Source of the DNA: Prevotella sp. OH937_COT-195
GTDB lineage: Bacteria > Bacteroidota > Bacteroidia > Bacteroidales > Bacteroidaceae
Assembly (NCBI RefSeq): GCF_003932845.1
Contig: NZ_RQZH01000022.1
Span: forward strand, 1-48,770
DNA: 48,770 nt
Direction of reading: 5' to 3'
This document shows positions 25,502 to 34,773 of the stretch, piece by piece. The position numbers and the translations under genes are program-made. Each line of letters starts with the position of its first letter. The stretch's first letter is position 1. A model generated the notes under the pieces. That model ran no database searches. It was not told where the DNA came from and was given only the letters and a program-made list of their open reading frames with translations.

Positions 25502-26670
25502 TTTACCTTAATGAAATATTTCGGTTCGCCCAGACCCAATTCGGGGCGCAGTATGGTGAGGAAATCGCGCAACAATCTCTCCGGATGGAACGGAGTATCC
25601 TCATAGAAAGTGTTCGTGGCAGTGTTACACCCGTAGAGTTGTGCGGTTTTGTAAGCCTTGAACTGTGCGTATCCGGCATTTTCGGACAGTAGAATACTGC
25701 GTGTGATTGTCTGCGGAGAGTTGTATCGGAACAGCCATATATCGGTTTCCAAGCCCTTTTCGAGTACCGTTTCGAACGACAGCGACAGCGAGCCGGCACT
25801 GACATCGTCCTGCCACGGGTACACATATCCGGCATCTTTCAGCATTTTCCCTATGGTACTTCCTCCGCCCGGCACATACCATACCGGTCCCACGAGTTTG
25901 TCCATTATTACCGATTTACCTTTTACTGCTGCTTTGCCGCTCTCTGTTTTGCTTTCGGCGGAAGCGCCTTTCTCTTTCAGTTCGCCGTATTCTTTCTCCA
26001 CTTTGTCGAAGGTTGTCCGTGCCTTCTGTTCCGCACCGAACAACATTCCGTAAAACTTCATCCATTCGGCACGCCCCATGGCAGAAGTTTCCATATAATC
26101 TGCCATCTCTATTATTGGAATGCCGAGGTTCTCTATGCGCCCGTATCCGCCGCTGTTCTGGAACGGTGATAAGAACACGGCATCGGGTGCAAGATCGATA
26201 ACAGTCTCTATTGTGGGTTCCATCGCACTTCCGCAGTCGCGTATTCTGCCCGCTTTCACGCCCTCTTTTACCCACTGAAGGTTTATGTATTGCAGGTCGC
26301 ATACACCCCCAAGCGCACCGGCACAGCCCAATTCTTCCACAAGGGCACAGTGCACACTTGTCGTTATGAGGGCTTTTCGCAGCGGTGTGCGCACTATTGT
26401 CGCGTTCGGATTAATTCCCGCCAGACTGTCGTCCGTGAGTTCTTTCGAAGTACTCGGCACCAACAGATAGGTGTGAAGCGTGCGCCCCTCTTCCCACGGG
26501 TCGGCAATTATTACCGTGCTGTATCCATCGTGTTCCACTATTTTTATGCGTTCGGCATATTTCATCTGCAATGTGTCTCCCGCACTGCCACCGGTCATCA
26601 CACCTGTGCAACCGGTGCCTGCAACCAATGCCAAGACCACTATTGATACCGCGACAAGTAGTTTTCTCAT
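25498..26670 (-). CDS. ABC transporter substrate-binding lipoprotein (BtuF/FecB-like)
   Basis: 390 residues with lipobox AGTGC (Cys21) lacking acidic residues after it, consistent with a periplasm-facing lipoprotein. The two-lobed class III binding-protein pattern is visible: RTPLRKALITTSVHCALVEELG, LAPDAVFLSPFQNSG, IPIIEMADYMETSAMGRAEWM, then VWYVPGGGSTIGKMLKDAG. It delivers its ligand to the downstream permease. The ligand is B12/corrinoid or an iron complex; B12 is favoured by context only. The leader (26671-26822) holds a 22-bp repeat array instead of a riboswitch. Confidence 0.9.
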   Translation of the reverse strand: MRKLLVAVSIVVLALVAGTGCTGVMTGGSAGDTLQMKYAERIKIVEHDGYSTVIIADPWEEGRTLHTYLLVPSTSKELTDDSLAGINPNATIVRTPLRKALITTSVHCALVEELGCAGALGGVCDLQYINLQWVKEGVKAGRIRDCGSAMEPTIETVIDLAPDAVFLSPFQNSGGYGRIENLGIPIIEMADYMETSAMGRAEWMKFYGMLFGAEQKARTTFDKVEKEYGELKEKGASAESKTESGKAAVKGKSVIMDKLVGPVWYVPGGGSTIGKMLKDAGYVYPWQDDVSAGSLSLSFETVLEKGLETDIWLFRYNSPQTITRSILLSENAGYAQFKAYKTAQLYGCNTATNTFYEDTPFHPERLLRDFLTILRPELGLGEPKYFIKVK

Positions 26671-26710
26671 ACTGATATATTCCTTTTATTTTTTTATACG
26701 ATGTGCCTGT

Positions 26711-26798
26711 GCATTCGAAACCGCCTGTTTTGCATTGCAATCCTGCCGAATTTGTTTTGCAATTCTGCCGATATTGGTATGCAAATACGCCGATATTG
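26711..26798 (-). repeat. 22-bp phased repeat array 3 (4 units) in an mRNA leader
   Basis: On the minus strand four 22-bp units follow each other, starting at 26798, 26776, 26754 and 26732 and each beginning CAA. The shared form is CAATNTCGGCNNAATTGC; the fourth unit is degenerate. The array lies between the promoter (26823-26830) and the binding-protein start, so it is transcribed as part of the leader. Confidence 0.65.
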
Positions 26799-26822
26799 CA
26801 CTTGGGAAGCATTCGTTGAGCG

Positions 26823-26830
26823 CAAAGATA
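26823..26830 (-). promoter_or_regulatory. -7 promoter element of the ABC transporter-prmC-recX operon
   Basis: TATCTTTG on the minus strand (TAnnTTTG), 152 bp before the binding-protein ATG. It implies a long leader containing the 22-bp array. Confidence 0.55.
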
Positions 26831-26910
26831 CGAAATATATTTAACAACGTACAAGCGACAAGCGGAAAAATTGATGTCGCCGCATCATGCTTTTTCCCGT
26901 ATTACAAGAG

Positions 26911-26951
26911 AAAGGGGCGGCGAAGCCTTTGCAGACTCCGCAACCCCTTTT
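26911..26951 (-). terminator. probable terminator of the btuB-btuG operon
   Basis: AAAGGGG and CCCCTTT (with GCGG/CGCC pairing inside) form a hairpin 22 bp after the giant gene's stop. T residues follow on both strands, more clearly on the plus strand. Confidence 0.5.
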
Positions 26952-26972
26952 TCTATTGCAGTGTGTGGCAGA

Positions 26973-29900
26973 TTATTTCACCACGACCTTGCGGACAGTT
27001 CCATCCTTCATGCGTTGCAGTTGAACACCGCGCTGCTTTCCGGAAATACGTTGTCCGCTCACGCCGTAGCGAGCCTCTACATTCTCATCGTTGCCGTCAA
27101 TGTTCTCGATACCGTTAACTAATATTACGTTTACAGGCATCTTCACATATTGCGTCTTACCCTTTTGTGTAACCGCCACGATTATGTCGAACATCTCTTC
27201 CTCGCTGCCGCTTATGGTAAGTTTGGCGTTGGCTGCATCGAAGTTTACTTCTGCCTTGATGCCCTCCGGCATTCCGTCGGGCATGGTATATACCGCACTG
27301 CCCGATGCTACGAGCGTGAAGAGTTCAGGAAGGTTTATCTCCTTGCTGCCTTCCACGTTTACCGTCTCTGCAACTTTCTCTGTGCGTTTGCCGTTGAAGT
27401 TATCCGCACAGAAATATCCCGGTGTTGTCATGCCCCACTGGTTTGTGCGCGAACTTGTTATGACGAACGACAGATTTTTTACCGTTCCGAGTTCACGCAG
27501 GTCAACCCACTGCCATGTGTCTATGTAGTAGTGGTTCTCTGCATTGGCATCGCGGTAGTCGGCAAGATAGAACTCTTTCTCTTTCCCGTTGTCTGCTTTT
27601 ATTGTGACTTTGCACCAGTCGCCTATGCCAAACTCGGCATTTCCGGTTGTCTTGTTTTTCGTAAAACCGTCTGTCACGGTATAAGCATATACGTTCCATG
27701 CGTCGTTGATGATGTAGAATCCGCGCAGTTTGTCGCCCTCGTCGTTGTTCATCACCGTTATCTTTCCGCCCTGCGGAAATGCCACCATGTAATTCTCAGA
27801 GCCGTCGAATCCTCCACCGGCAGCATTGTTCCACTGGTGAATGAAATAGTCGGCATTATCAAAAATGTTAGAAGTACTGTTGGCATAGGCAAAATTGCCC
27901 CAGTAAGGAGCCGACGGTGCGCCATCCCACGTGTTGCTTGCATAGTTGTCGAACTTGTACGAGCCACTCACGAACGAGCTTCCGGCAATTCCTTTTGAAA
28001 AATCGCCCATCCAGAAACTGTTCTCGGCGAGATACAGGTTCTCAAATGTTGCAGTCTGTGCAGTACCCTTTACTATTACTCGCACGGTGTCTGTCGCTTT
28101 GAGATCGTTGGCATCCGTTACCGTAACAAAGTAGTCGTCGCACTCGGTAGGAGTAACATCGCATGTCAGTGCGGCGGTCGGCAGTTCGTTGAGATTTTCT
28201 GTCTTCAGCGTGTTATGCTTGCCGTTCATCCATGTCACAGTGTAAGGAGCGGTTCCCGAAGTAAGTGTTGCCTCGAGTTTTGCCGTACCTCCCTCGTTGA
28301 TGGTTTTGTCCTCTGCAGCCACTATTACCGGAGATTCGGGTTCCGGTGGTGTGGCGGTCATTGTGAACTCTGCGTTCTTTGCGTCACCATCGATGTTGCG
28401 CAGACTCACGAGTTGGAAGTAAACCTTATATTTGGTCTCATTTTCCAATCCCTCGAAATTGACGGCGGCCTCGGTGTTAGCCACCAATGTCACCTTCTTG
28501 TCGCTTTCTTTCAGTTGTTCTGTTGTAGGCGCTTCCTCGTCCGCTTTCTTCAGAATATAGTAAGCGGTGGATGCGAGATCGGCTTTTACGGCTATACTTG
28601 CCTTGCCGTCTATCGATGATTTCACTTCAGGATACCCCTCGACGAAATGCGGTGCAGACATTGCATTGGGATCGTACTCGTATGCGCCGATTGATATATT
28701 CTCGGTCGGTCTGGACTTTCCGTTGATGTCTGTTGTAACATAGTCGAGTTTTACAGCTTTCAGCAAGTCGCCTCCGAGGTCGTTCTCGGGTTCCAACACC
28801 TCCTCGGTAAGGAAATTCACCATCTTGTTGATGCTTTCCGTCTCACCGCTTGCAGCAACCCAATCGTCAAACTTGTACTTGTTGGCAGAGCCGCATCGTG
28901 CAATCTCCTGCGATGTGGAATTGGTGTAGATGATGTTGTGTGACAACAATACCTTGCCGAAATTTTTCGCATTCTTTAAATCGTAAACAAAACCTTTCGA
29001 CATGCTTTGCAACACGTTGTTCGTGATGTTGAAATTGCCGTGCATTATCTTTGTAAACATAACTGCCGGTCCGCTACCCTCCATCATTTTGACAGAATTG
29101 TGTGCGATGTTGACATATTCTCCCGGATCAACAATGTCGAAACCATAACTTAACGAAGAAGCCTGTTTGATTATTATCTCGTTGTTGGTGATTAGCACCG
29201 GTGTTTCTGCCGTTCCCGCGAGCTCGCGCAAATATATACCGTCGCAATATGCTTGCGGTGCCATATAGATGCGGTTGCCGCTGATAACGGTCTGGCGGTC
29301 GCTTGCCACCCTCAGCGTGATGTCCATGCCCTGTGCACCTTTCTTGTTTGTGACAGTGTTCTCTATCTTGTTGTTGAGAATCTTCACTCCGAGTTCGTCG
29401 TAACTATATATACTCTTGTATCCTTGGTTTTTGAAAACGTTGTTCTCAATTACTCCGCCAACTTCCTTTGGCAGTTTAACATAAATTGTTCCACCCATGT
29501 GGATACCTATGTAGCCGCCTTCTATTATCGAGTTTTTGAGAGTAAGGAAGTCATTGTTTCTGTTTGCCAAGTCTTCCACGAAATGACCTACAATGTTTAT
29601 TGACTTCTTGTAGTTGCCATCTGCCGTTTCGGTTGGAGCATGCAGCCAACAGTTGTCTATCGTGACATGGCGACTCTCGTTCTTTACCATTACCACGGCA
29701 TCGTAAAACACATCTTCCGTAGAGACTTCGAGGTTCTTGAGTGTGACATAACTTGCGCCAAAAAGTGTTACCACACCATATCCATTCTTGTACTGATCGG
29801 GATCGTATCCGCCGACGGTGGTGTATTTGTTGTCGAATATCTTAACATCGCGCTTCCCGCTTGTCGTCTGCAGTGTGAGAGTGTTGTTTGCGCTCAGTCC

Positions 29901-32900
29901 CTTTATTCCTGCAATGAGTACGCGTTCGTTATACTCGCCTGCGTTGATGTTAAGTACCACCGGACCGTCGATACCCACGGCTGCGATGTCGTCGATTGCA
30001 GCCTTGATTGTTTGGAAGTCGGCATCGGTCTTACCCACGGTGAATGTTCCGTGTTTTCCACTCTTTACGGTGGTAGTGGCAGTTGCCGGTGTATTTATGT
30101 TGACAGTCTGTCCGCCAACGGTAATTGCAGACACCGTTGCCGTTGCCGCCTGACCTGCCTCTGCATCGTCCTTGATGTCGTAGGTCAACCAGAAATAGTA
30201 TGTTCCGAAACGTTTCAGGGTGTATTTCTCTTTGAACTCCTCGTTTGCCGAGAACGCATCGACATTGCCTGTCTGATAGATGTGATGTGCTTTCACCGCC
30301 GCACCGTCGGTTCCCGTGATTGTGAATCCGGTGATGTCGGTGCTTGATTTCTCGCCGTCGGCTGTTACAACGACTTTCAGCATCTTCACGTCAGTCTCTC
30401 CTTTCATTGCCTCGGGAACTGCCACTGCCTCGGTTGTAACGCTTGTAACGTGTACGTCAGACTTCTTATATGCAGTAACCTCGATGGCAAAACCGTCGGG
30501 AGTGCTTGTCTTGTTAGTGAATTTAATCGTTATCTTGCCGTCTTCCGACTGTGATGTTACAGGTTCTTCCTCATGCGGTTTGTCATACATTCCGTACACT
30601 GCGTCCGGTTTTTCTTTGACCTCGCCTCCATGATAAAGATAAAATTTCGTCGTATATACAAGTTTCCATTCCTTGAAATCTAACTTGATGTTGTCGGCAG
30701 GAGACTCCGGAACGAATGTTACCGTTCCCTCGAAATTCTTAGATACAGTACCGTCGGCACCGCCGTCATCGTAGAACATCATTGCGGCTCCTTGCTTAAC
30801 CTTTATTTCTCCGTTATTCCCTTTCTTTAGGATATAGATGTTCTTTATCTCACGTGCTCCTTCCGGGTCGCCGTTTGCCACGGCTTTCGTCTCACCGTTC
30901 ACTTTCACAGATGTTACCTTTGCATCAATGCTCTGTCCCACGTTTGCATTGTCGGACACATCTACGAGTATGCGGAAGAAGTTGTCTCCTTCGGAAAGTG
31001 CCACCGGTGTTCCGGCTGCCATGTTGACAGCAGATGCCGTTCCGTCTGTTGCCGCCGTGGCTACGGCAACGTCGGTCTCGGTGACAGCGCGGTCGGTTTT
31101 ACCCACAGAGAACACCTCTATCTTGCTGATGTTGGCTTGTGTGCCTTTAAGGTCGAGTGCAATCTCTCCGAGGTTCAACGTACCCATATCGCCTTCGGCC
31201 TTTACGTTCAGCGTGAGCAGTTCCTGTGCTTTGTTGCCAACCGACACTATACCGGTGTTGGTCTGTGTGACGTCAGTCGATGAATATGCAATCGGCTTGC
31301 TCTTGTATTCGCTTACGATTGATTTCCAACCTTTCTTGTAATAAGAAGTATTGTTAGGGTTGAAAACCACTGTCAGAGCACCATCAGGACTTGTGGAGCG
31401 TATTATCTTGCCGGGTCCTGTTGTCTGTTCGTTGCTCGACTTGAGTTCGTAGAGTACTTCTCCGGAAGTGCCGTTGCCGCTTATGATCTTAAAAGTAGAA
31501 CGTACTCCGTAAGAATTTGGAGCATACAAGACATCAAACTCGGTAATGTCTATCTGAACAATGTGGCCCTCGTGCTTTGGCTTGAATATGTTTATACGAT
31601 TGTCGTTACCTCCCTCACAGTAATTGTTGTATGAGTTCTTCTTCGTCTTGAACATCAGAGAGCCGTTCACGGTTTTTGTCTGTGTTCCCATATCCTTGTA
31701 GGAATAGACGATGTTCTCCACGGTACGTTCCGCGACATTGCTTGTTGTGGCTGTTGCCGTGGTATTGTTGGTAAACGTTGCACTTACGAATTTGGCAGCC
31801 ACTTTCTGACCGTTTTGCGCCCCATCACCGATGTTGTATGCAAGCCAGAAATAGTTGTCGCCCTCGTTAAGGGTTACGGTCTTTCCGGTGGTGGTAATCT
31901 CGAAAGCATCGGAAGTTACTTCTGTCTCACCAACCTTGTATTTATCGGAATTGGAAAATTTATTGCTGCGACTTGTGTAGTAAAGCGTAGCATGTGTCAC
32001 GTTGGCATTTGTGGCATTTGTCGTGAACGCGAATTTCTGAGCCACAAGAGCCGGATCGGTGTTTTGTGTCTTTATGTTCACACTCATAATCGGCTGCGAC
32101 ATGTCGCCGGCACATACCGTTTCTCCGGATGCAGTTGCCGTCTCGGCATCACCTGCCACCATTGCCTGCGGTGTGAACAACGAAACTTCTGCCTCGAAAC
32201 CATCGGCGGGCACATCGTTGCTCGCATCACTGAACAGAGCCACTGTCAGTGAACCGTCGACGGAGGTTGAACTGAACTCGCCCAACTCACCCTTCTGCAA
32301 AGTCTGAATAAGATTCTCCGGTTTTACTTCACTACCGTTGTATATGCGCAATTCTTGATTGTAAAGGGTACCATGCCAAATCTTGTTGACATTGAATTTT
32401 ACCTTTACTTTTTTGCCGGACACACCCGGCAGGAATGTTACTTGACCGTTGGTCTTCGACACTATACCGCCGTCTTTTCCTCCTTCGTCGTAGAACAGCA
32501 TGGATGTCTCGCCCACGGTAACTGTCTGCGGGGTAGATGTCATTATGACTATGGCAGGATTTTTAACCGCTACCGATGTACCCGCAGTGAATGGATTTAC
32601 TCCGTCGGGATGTGCCGTTGTTGTTATCTTAGTGACATCAAGCCTAACTTTTGCACCTACCGCGGCAGTCCCGAGAATGTCGCCCTTGATGTCGAAGTTG
32701 TTGGTTCCCGTGGTAAGAGCATGTTCGAGAGTGAATTTATAACCGCTGCCGTCCGGTGTTACGGTTGCATTGACAGCATTGTCGTTATAAAAAAGTTTCA
32801 GAGCCGTAGGTTCAACCACGCCTTCGTTCTCGGCAAGATTGAACACGATGGAAGTGACTTTGTCAGGGTTCAATATGCCTGTTGTCGTGACAAAGGCTCT

Positions 32901-33533
32901 CGCAAGGTTTACATTGGTTTTGTTTGTTACCGTTTCCGTAACGTTGTCGTAGTTTGAGCCTGCACCGGTAGTGGTTTGGTTTTCCAGTGTAATGCACTTA
33001 ACCTTTGCCACCCAGCCTTCACAAGTCTTGGAATAACGGTGCATGAAGCCCACCGAGAGAGCACCGTCACCGGTGGAAGAATAGTAAATCTTATTCGTAT
33101 GACTGCCGGTCAGTTTATCTTCGAGCAATGTTCCGCTCATGCCGTTGAAACTTGAAGATGAAGTTACACTGTAAGCAGACTGTGCAAAATCGAACGTATT
33201 GTCGGCATCGGCTATGCCGTCATATATGTTCAAATACATGAAATAAGAATCACTATGCTGCTTCAAGTCGATTTTCTCGAATGTGATTTGAATCGACTTT
33301 CCTGCTTCTGCCGGTTTAAACACTGTCAAAGACTGACAGTTGTAACTATTTTCTCCTTTGATTTTCTCCGTACCCCAAGGGTCATAGAACGTGATTACCT
33401 CATCGGAAGCCACCTCGATGGTTTGCTTTCCGAATTGCAACTGATTGACATCTCGGTCTGCCATAATCTCTAACGGCACCCCTAACAATACAGTCAGAAG
33501 CAACAGCGATAACTTTAAGAATTGCTGTTTCAT
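26973..33533 (-). CDS. giant mosaic secreted protein (CUB-like, BNR_assoc_N-like, beta-helix, DUF4465-like, T9SS tail)
   Basis: 2186 residues, signal peptide 1-25. Four CUB-like domains (about 40-180, 335-455, 610-745, 910-1022; e.g. ITFYDPWGTEK, MLFYDEGGKDGG, MMFYDDGGADGT) alternate with four modules resembling the N-terminal domain of BNR-repeat sialidases (about 195-325, 465-600, 750-890, 1030-1155; e.g. LNEGDNYFWLAYNIGDGAQNG, FGTYYFWLTYDIKDDAEAGQ). A right-handed beta-helix (from about 1165, DADFQTIKAAIDDI, for roughly 430-480 residues) follows, then a fibronectin-like module, an Ig-like module (INEGGTAKLEATL), a DUF4465-like domain (TATFENLYLAENSFWMGDFS to PGYFCADNFNG) and the tail VQLQRMKDGTVRKVVVK. 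No glycosidase active site was recognised. It is the last gene of the riboswitch-led btuB-btuG operon, 41 bp after its neighbour, so it is probably displayed at the surface under B12 control. DUF4465-like proteins occur in other Bacteroides B12 loci as I recall; B12 binding here is inference. Confidence 0.88.
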   Translation of the reverse strand: MKQQFLKLSLLLLTVLLGVPLEIMADRDVNQLQFGKQTIEVASDEVITFYDPWGTEKIKGENSYNCQSLTVFKPAEAGKSIQITFEKIDLKQHSDSYFMYLNIYDGIADADNTFDFAQSAYSVTSSSSFNGMSGTLLEDKLTGSHTNKIYYSSTGDGALSVGFMHRYSKTCEGWVAKVKCITLENQTTTGAGSNYDNVTETVTNKTNVNLARAFVTTTGILNPDKVTSIVFNLAENEGVVEPTALKLFYNDNAVNATVTPDGSGYKFTLEHALTTGTNNFDIKGDILGTAAVGAKVRLDVTKITTTAHPDGVNPFTAGTSVAVKNPAIVIMTSTPQTVTVGETSMLFYDEGGKDGGIVSKTNGQVTFLPGVSGKKVKVKFNVNKIWHGTLYNQELRIYNGSEVKPENLIQTLQKGELGEFSSTSVDGSLTVALFSDASNDVPADGFEAEVSLFTPQAMVAGDAETATASGETVCAGDMSQPIMSVNIKTQNTDPALVAQKFAFTTNATNANVTHATLYYTSRSNKFSNSDKYKVGETEVTSDAFEITTTGKTVTLNEGDNYFWLAYNIGDGAQNGQKVAAKFVSATFTNNTTATATTSNVAERTVENIVYSYKDMGTQTKTVNGSLMFKTKKNSYNNYCEGGNDNRINIFKPKHEGHIVQIDITEFDVLYAPNSYGVRSTFKIISGNGTSGEVLYELKSSNEQTTGPGKIIRSTSPDGALTVVFNPNNTSYYKKGWKSIVSEYKSKPIAYSSTDVTQTNTGIVSVGNKAQELLTLNVKAEGDMGTLNLGEIALDLKGTQANISKIEVFSVGKTDRAVTETDVAVATAATDGTASAVNMAAGTPVALSEGDNFFRILVDVSDNANVGQSIDAKVTSVKVNGETKAVANGDPEGAREIKNIYILKKGNNGEIKVKQGAAMMFYDDGGADGTVSKNFEGTVTFVPESPADNIKLDFKEWKLVYTTKFYLYHGGEVKEKPDAVYGMYDKPHEEEPVTSQSEDGKITIKFTNKTSTPDGFAIEVTAYKKSDVHVTSVTTEAVAVPEAMKGETDVKMLKVVVTADGEKSSTDITGFTITGTDGAAVKAHHIYQTGNVDAFSANEEFKEKYTLKRFGTYYFWLTYDIKDDAEAGQAATATVSAITVGGQTVNINTPATATTTVKSGKHGTFTVGKTDADFQTIKAAIDDIAAVGIDGPVVLNINAGEYNERVLIAGIKGLSANNTLTLQTTSGKRDVKIFDNKYTTVGGYDPDQYKNGYGVVTLFGASYVTLKNLEVSTEDVFYDAVVMVKNESRHVTIDNCWLHAPTETADGNYKKSINIVGHFVEDLANRNNDFLTLKNSIIEGGYIGIHMGGTIYVKLPKEVGGVIENNVFKNQGYKSIYSYDELGVKILNNKIENTVTNKKGAQGMDITLRVASDRQTVISGNRIYMAPQAYCDGIYLRELAGTAETPVLITNNEIIIKQASSLSYGFDIVDPGEYVNIAHNSVKMMEGSGPAVMFTKIMHGNFNITNNVLQSMSKGFVYDLKNAKNFGKVLLSHNIIYTNSTSQEIARCGSANKYKFDDWVAASGETESINKMVNFLTEEVLEPENDLGGDLLKAVKLDYVTTDINGKSRPTENISIGAYEYDPNAMSAPHFVEGYPEVKSSIDGKASIAVKADLASTAYYILKKADEEAPTTEQLKESDKKVTLVANTEAAVNFEGLENETKYKVYFQLVSLRNIDGDAKNAEFTMTATPPEPESPVIVAAEDKTINEGGTAKLEATLTSGTAPYTVTWMNGKHNTLKTENLNELPTAALTCDVTPTECDDYFVTVTDANDLKATDTVRVIVKGTAQTATFENLYLAENSFWMGDFSKGIAGSSFVSGSYKFDNYASNTWDGAPSAPYWGNFAYANSTSNIFDNADYFIHQWNNAAGGGFDGSENYMVAFPQGGKITVMNNDEGDKLRGFYIINDAWNVYAYTVTDGFTKNKTTGNAEFGIGDWCKVTIKADNGKEKEFYLADYRDANAENHYYIDTWQWVDLRELGTVKNLSFVITSSRTNQWGMTTPGYFCADNFNGKRTEKVAETVNVEGSKEINLPELFTLVASGSAVYTMPDGMPEGIKAEVNFDAANAKLTISGSEEEMFDIIVAVTQKGKTQYVKMPVNVILVNGIENIDGNDENVEARYGVSGQRISGKQRGVQLQRMKDGTVRKVVVK

Positions 33534-33574
33534 AAAAAATTGATGTTTAATTAATGTATAAAAATATTATTGTT

Positions 33575-34729
33575 TTATGGTATTAATATCTTTCTCACTT
33601 CTCCGTTACTCATTTTCACGATGTTCAGTCCGCGTCGCGGTGTGGTTATTCGTACGCCGTCGGCAGTGTGGCGAGCCACCTCTGTTACCTCGTATGCGTC
33701 GTTGACATCATCGATTCCGGCTGCAATGATGGCAGCGAGAGACTCTTCGAGGTGAAGGTCTTCGGCTCCGGACACCTCCGTGCTTGTCTCTCCGAGCAAT
33801 TTTACGGTTTGGTTCAGTCCGCTATATACACGCACAAAGTCGATGAAATCGAGACTCACCGATTGACGATTTTTATCCACCGCCCACGCTATGTCTATGC
33901 TGCAAGCGTCTATGTTGTCGCGGTCGTCACCGTCTTGCGGAACTAAATCGACAGGCTGGTTGTCGGTATATCCGTACCTGAAGAACATCAGGCACCACTC
34001 TTCTATTTCCCCGAAATTCGGTATAATGCGTTTCATAAGTACGGCATTGTCAGGCAGTCTGATTCCCTCGAACGTCAGACTGTTGTCGGTTACCCACAGA
34101 GGGTAATACTCCTGTTTGTGATATTTGTTGCGTAACACACTGCCACTGCCTCCCTTGTTGTCTGTCCACGGAATGTCTTGCATGTCGGCACGAGTGTATG
34201 TAACGCTGTAGTCGAACACCACCTTGTCGGCACTGTCGGTGTCGCACGAACCGGAAATCTCATACCATGGGTCGTCGGGGAGTCCGTTACGGTTGATGTC
34301 TTTCGATACCATGATTATTCCTGACTCGCTGCTTCCACCCATTATGTTGAACTGTTTCGACTTAAATGCGTTGCCGTGTACCAAAAAATCGCGCTTGCCG
34401 GGAATGTTTGCAATGGAGTGATCGAAATGGAACGTGACGTATCCTCCCCACGCACCGAGTGTTATCATCCTCTCGAAATCCTTGCCAGCGATTAGCTCCG
34501 TACATTTCTGTACCATGGTGGCAGCATCGTCGCCCGGAGCATATTCCGGGATTTCGTTAACGAACTGTCCGGGAGCGGGACAATACTCATCCACAGCCAA
34601 TATGTAAGGACTGTGTGTGTCTCCTTCCGTCATTTGTTGTGCATATACGTTGAGGTTCGGCAGAATCATTGTCAACAGCAATGCTCCACGAACGGATATG
34701 CGTAAATTGTGAGTAAAAAAATTAATCAT
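33575..34729 (-). CDS. secreted surface protein of the B12 operon, T9SS-like tail
   Basis: 384 residues with an N-terminal signal (about 1-30, ending VYAQ). The body reads PAPGQFVNEIPEYAPGDDAATM, ITLGAWGGYVTFHFDHSI, FLVHGNAFKS and SESGIIMVSKDINRNGLPDDPWYEI, a pattern known in Bacteroides B12-locus cell-surface proteins often annotated as PKD-domain or cell-surface protein. It ends with RGLNIVKMSNGEVRKILIP, a sorting-like tail. The gene sits between btuG (44 bp) and the giant protein (41 bp). A role in binding corrinoid or supporting BtuG at the surface is inference. Confidence 0.82.
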   Translation of the reverse strand: MINFFTHNLRISVRGALLLTMILPNLNVYAQQMTEGDTHSPYILAVDEYCPAPGQFVNEIPEYAPGDDAATMVQKCTELIAGKDFERMITLGAWGGYVTFHFDHSIANIPGKRDFLVHGNAFKSKQFNIMGGSSESGIIMVSKDINRNGLPDDPWYEISGSCDTDSADKVVFDYSVTYTRADMQDIPWTDNKGGSGSVLRNKYHKQEYYPLWVTDNSLTFEGIRLPDNAVLMKRIIPNFGEIEEWCLMFFRYGYTDNQPVDLVPQDGDDRDNIDACSIDIAWAVDKNRQSVSLDFIDFVRVYSGLNQTVKLLGETSTEVSGAEDLHLEESLAAIIAAGIDDVNDAYEVTEVARHTADGVRITTPRRGLNIVKMSNGEVRKILIP

Positions 34730-34773
34730 AGTCCTTGTTTTATAATTTGTTATTCATTGTTTTGCGAAAGGTG

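Noticed and set aside
26711..26798. CRISPR array
   Set aside because: Units are contiguous 22-bp variants without separate repeats and spacers, and no cas gene is present.
26671..26822. Third cobalamin riboswitch before the ABC transporter genes
   Set aside because: No B12 box or conserved core was found on either strand; the leader holds the 22-bp array.
29640..30347. 235-codon plus-strand frame inside the giant gene
   Set aside because: Antisense shadow of the beta-helix region, Cys/Val-rich and without domain features.
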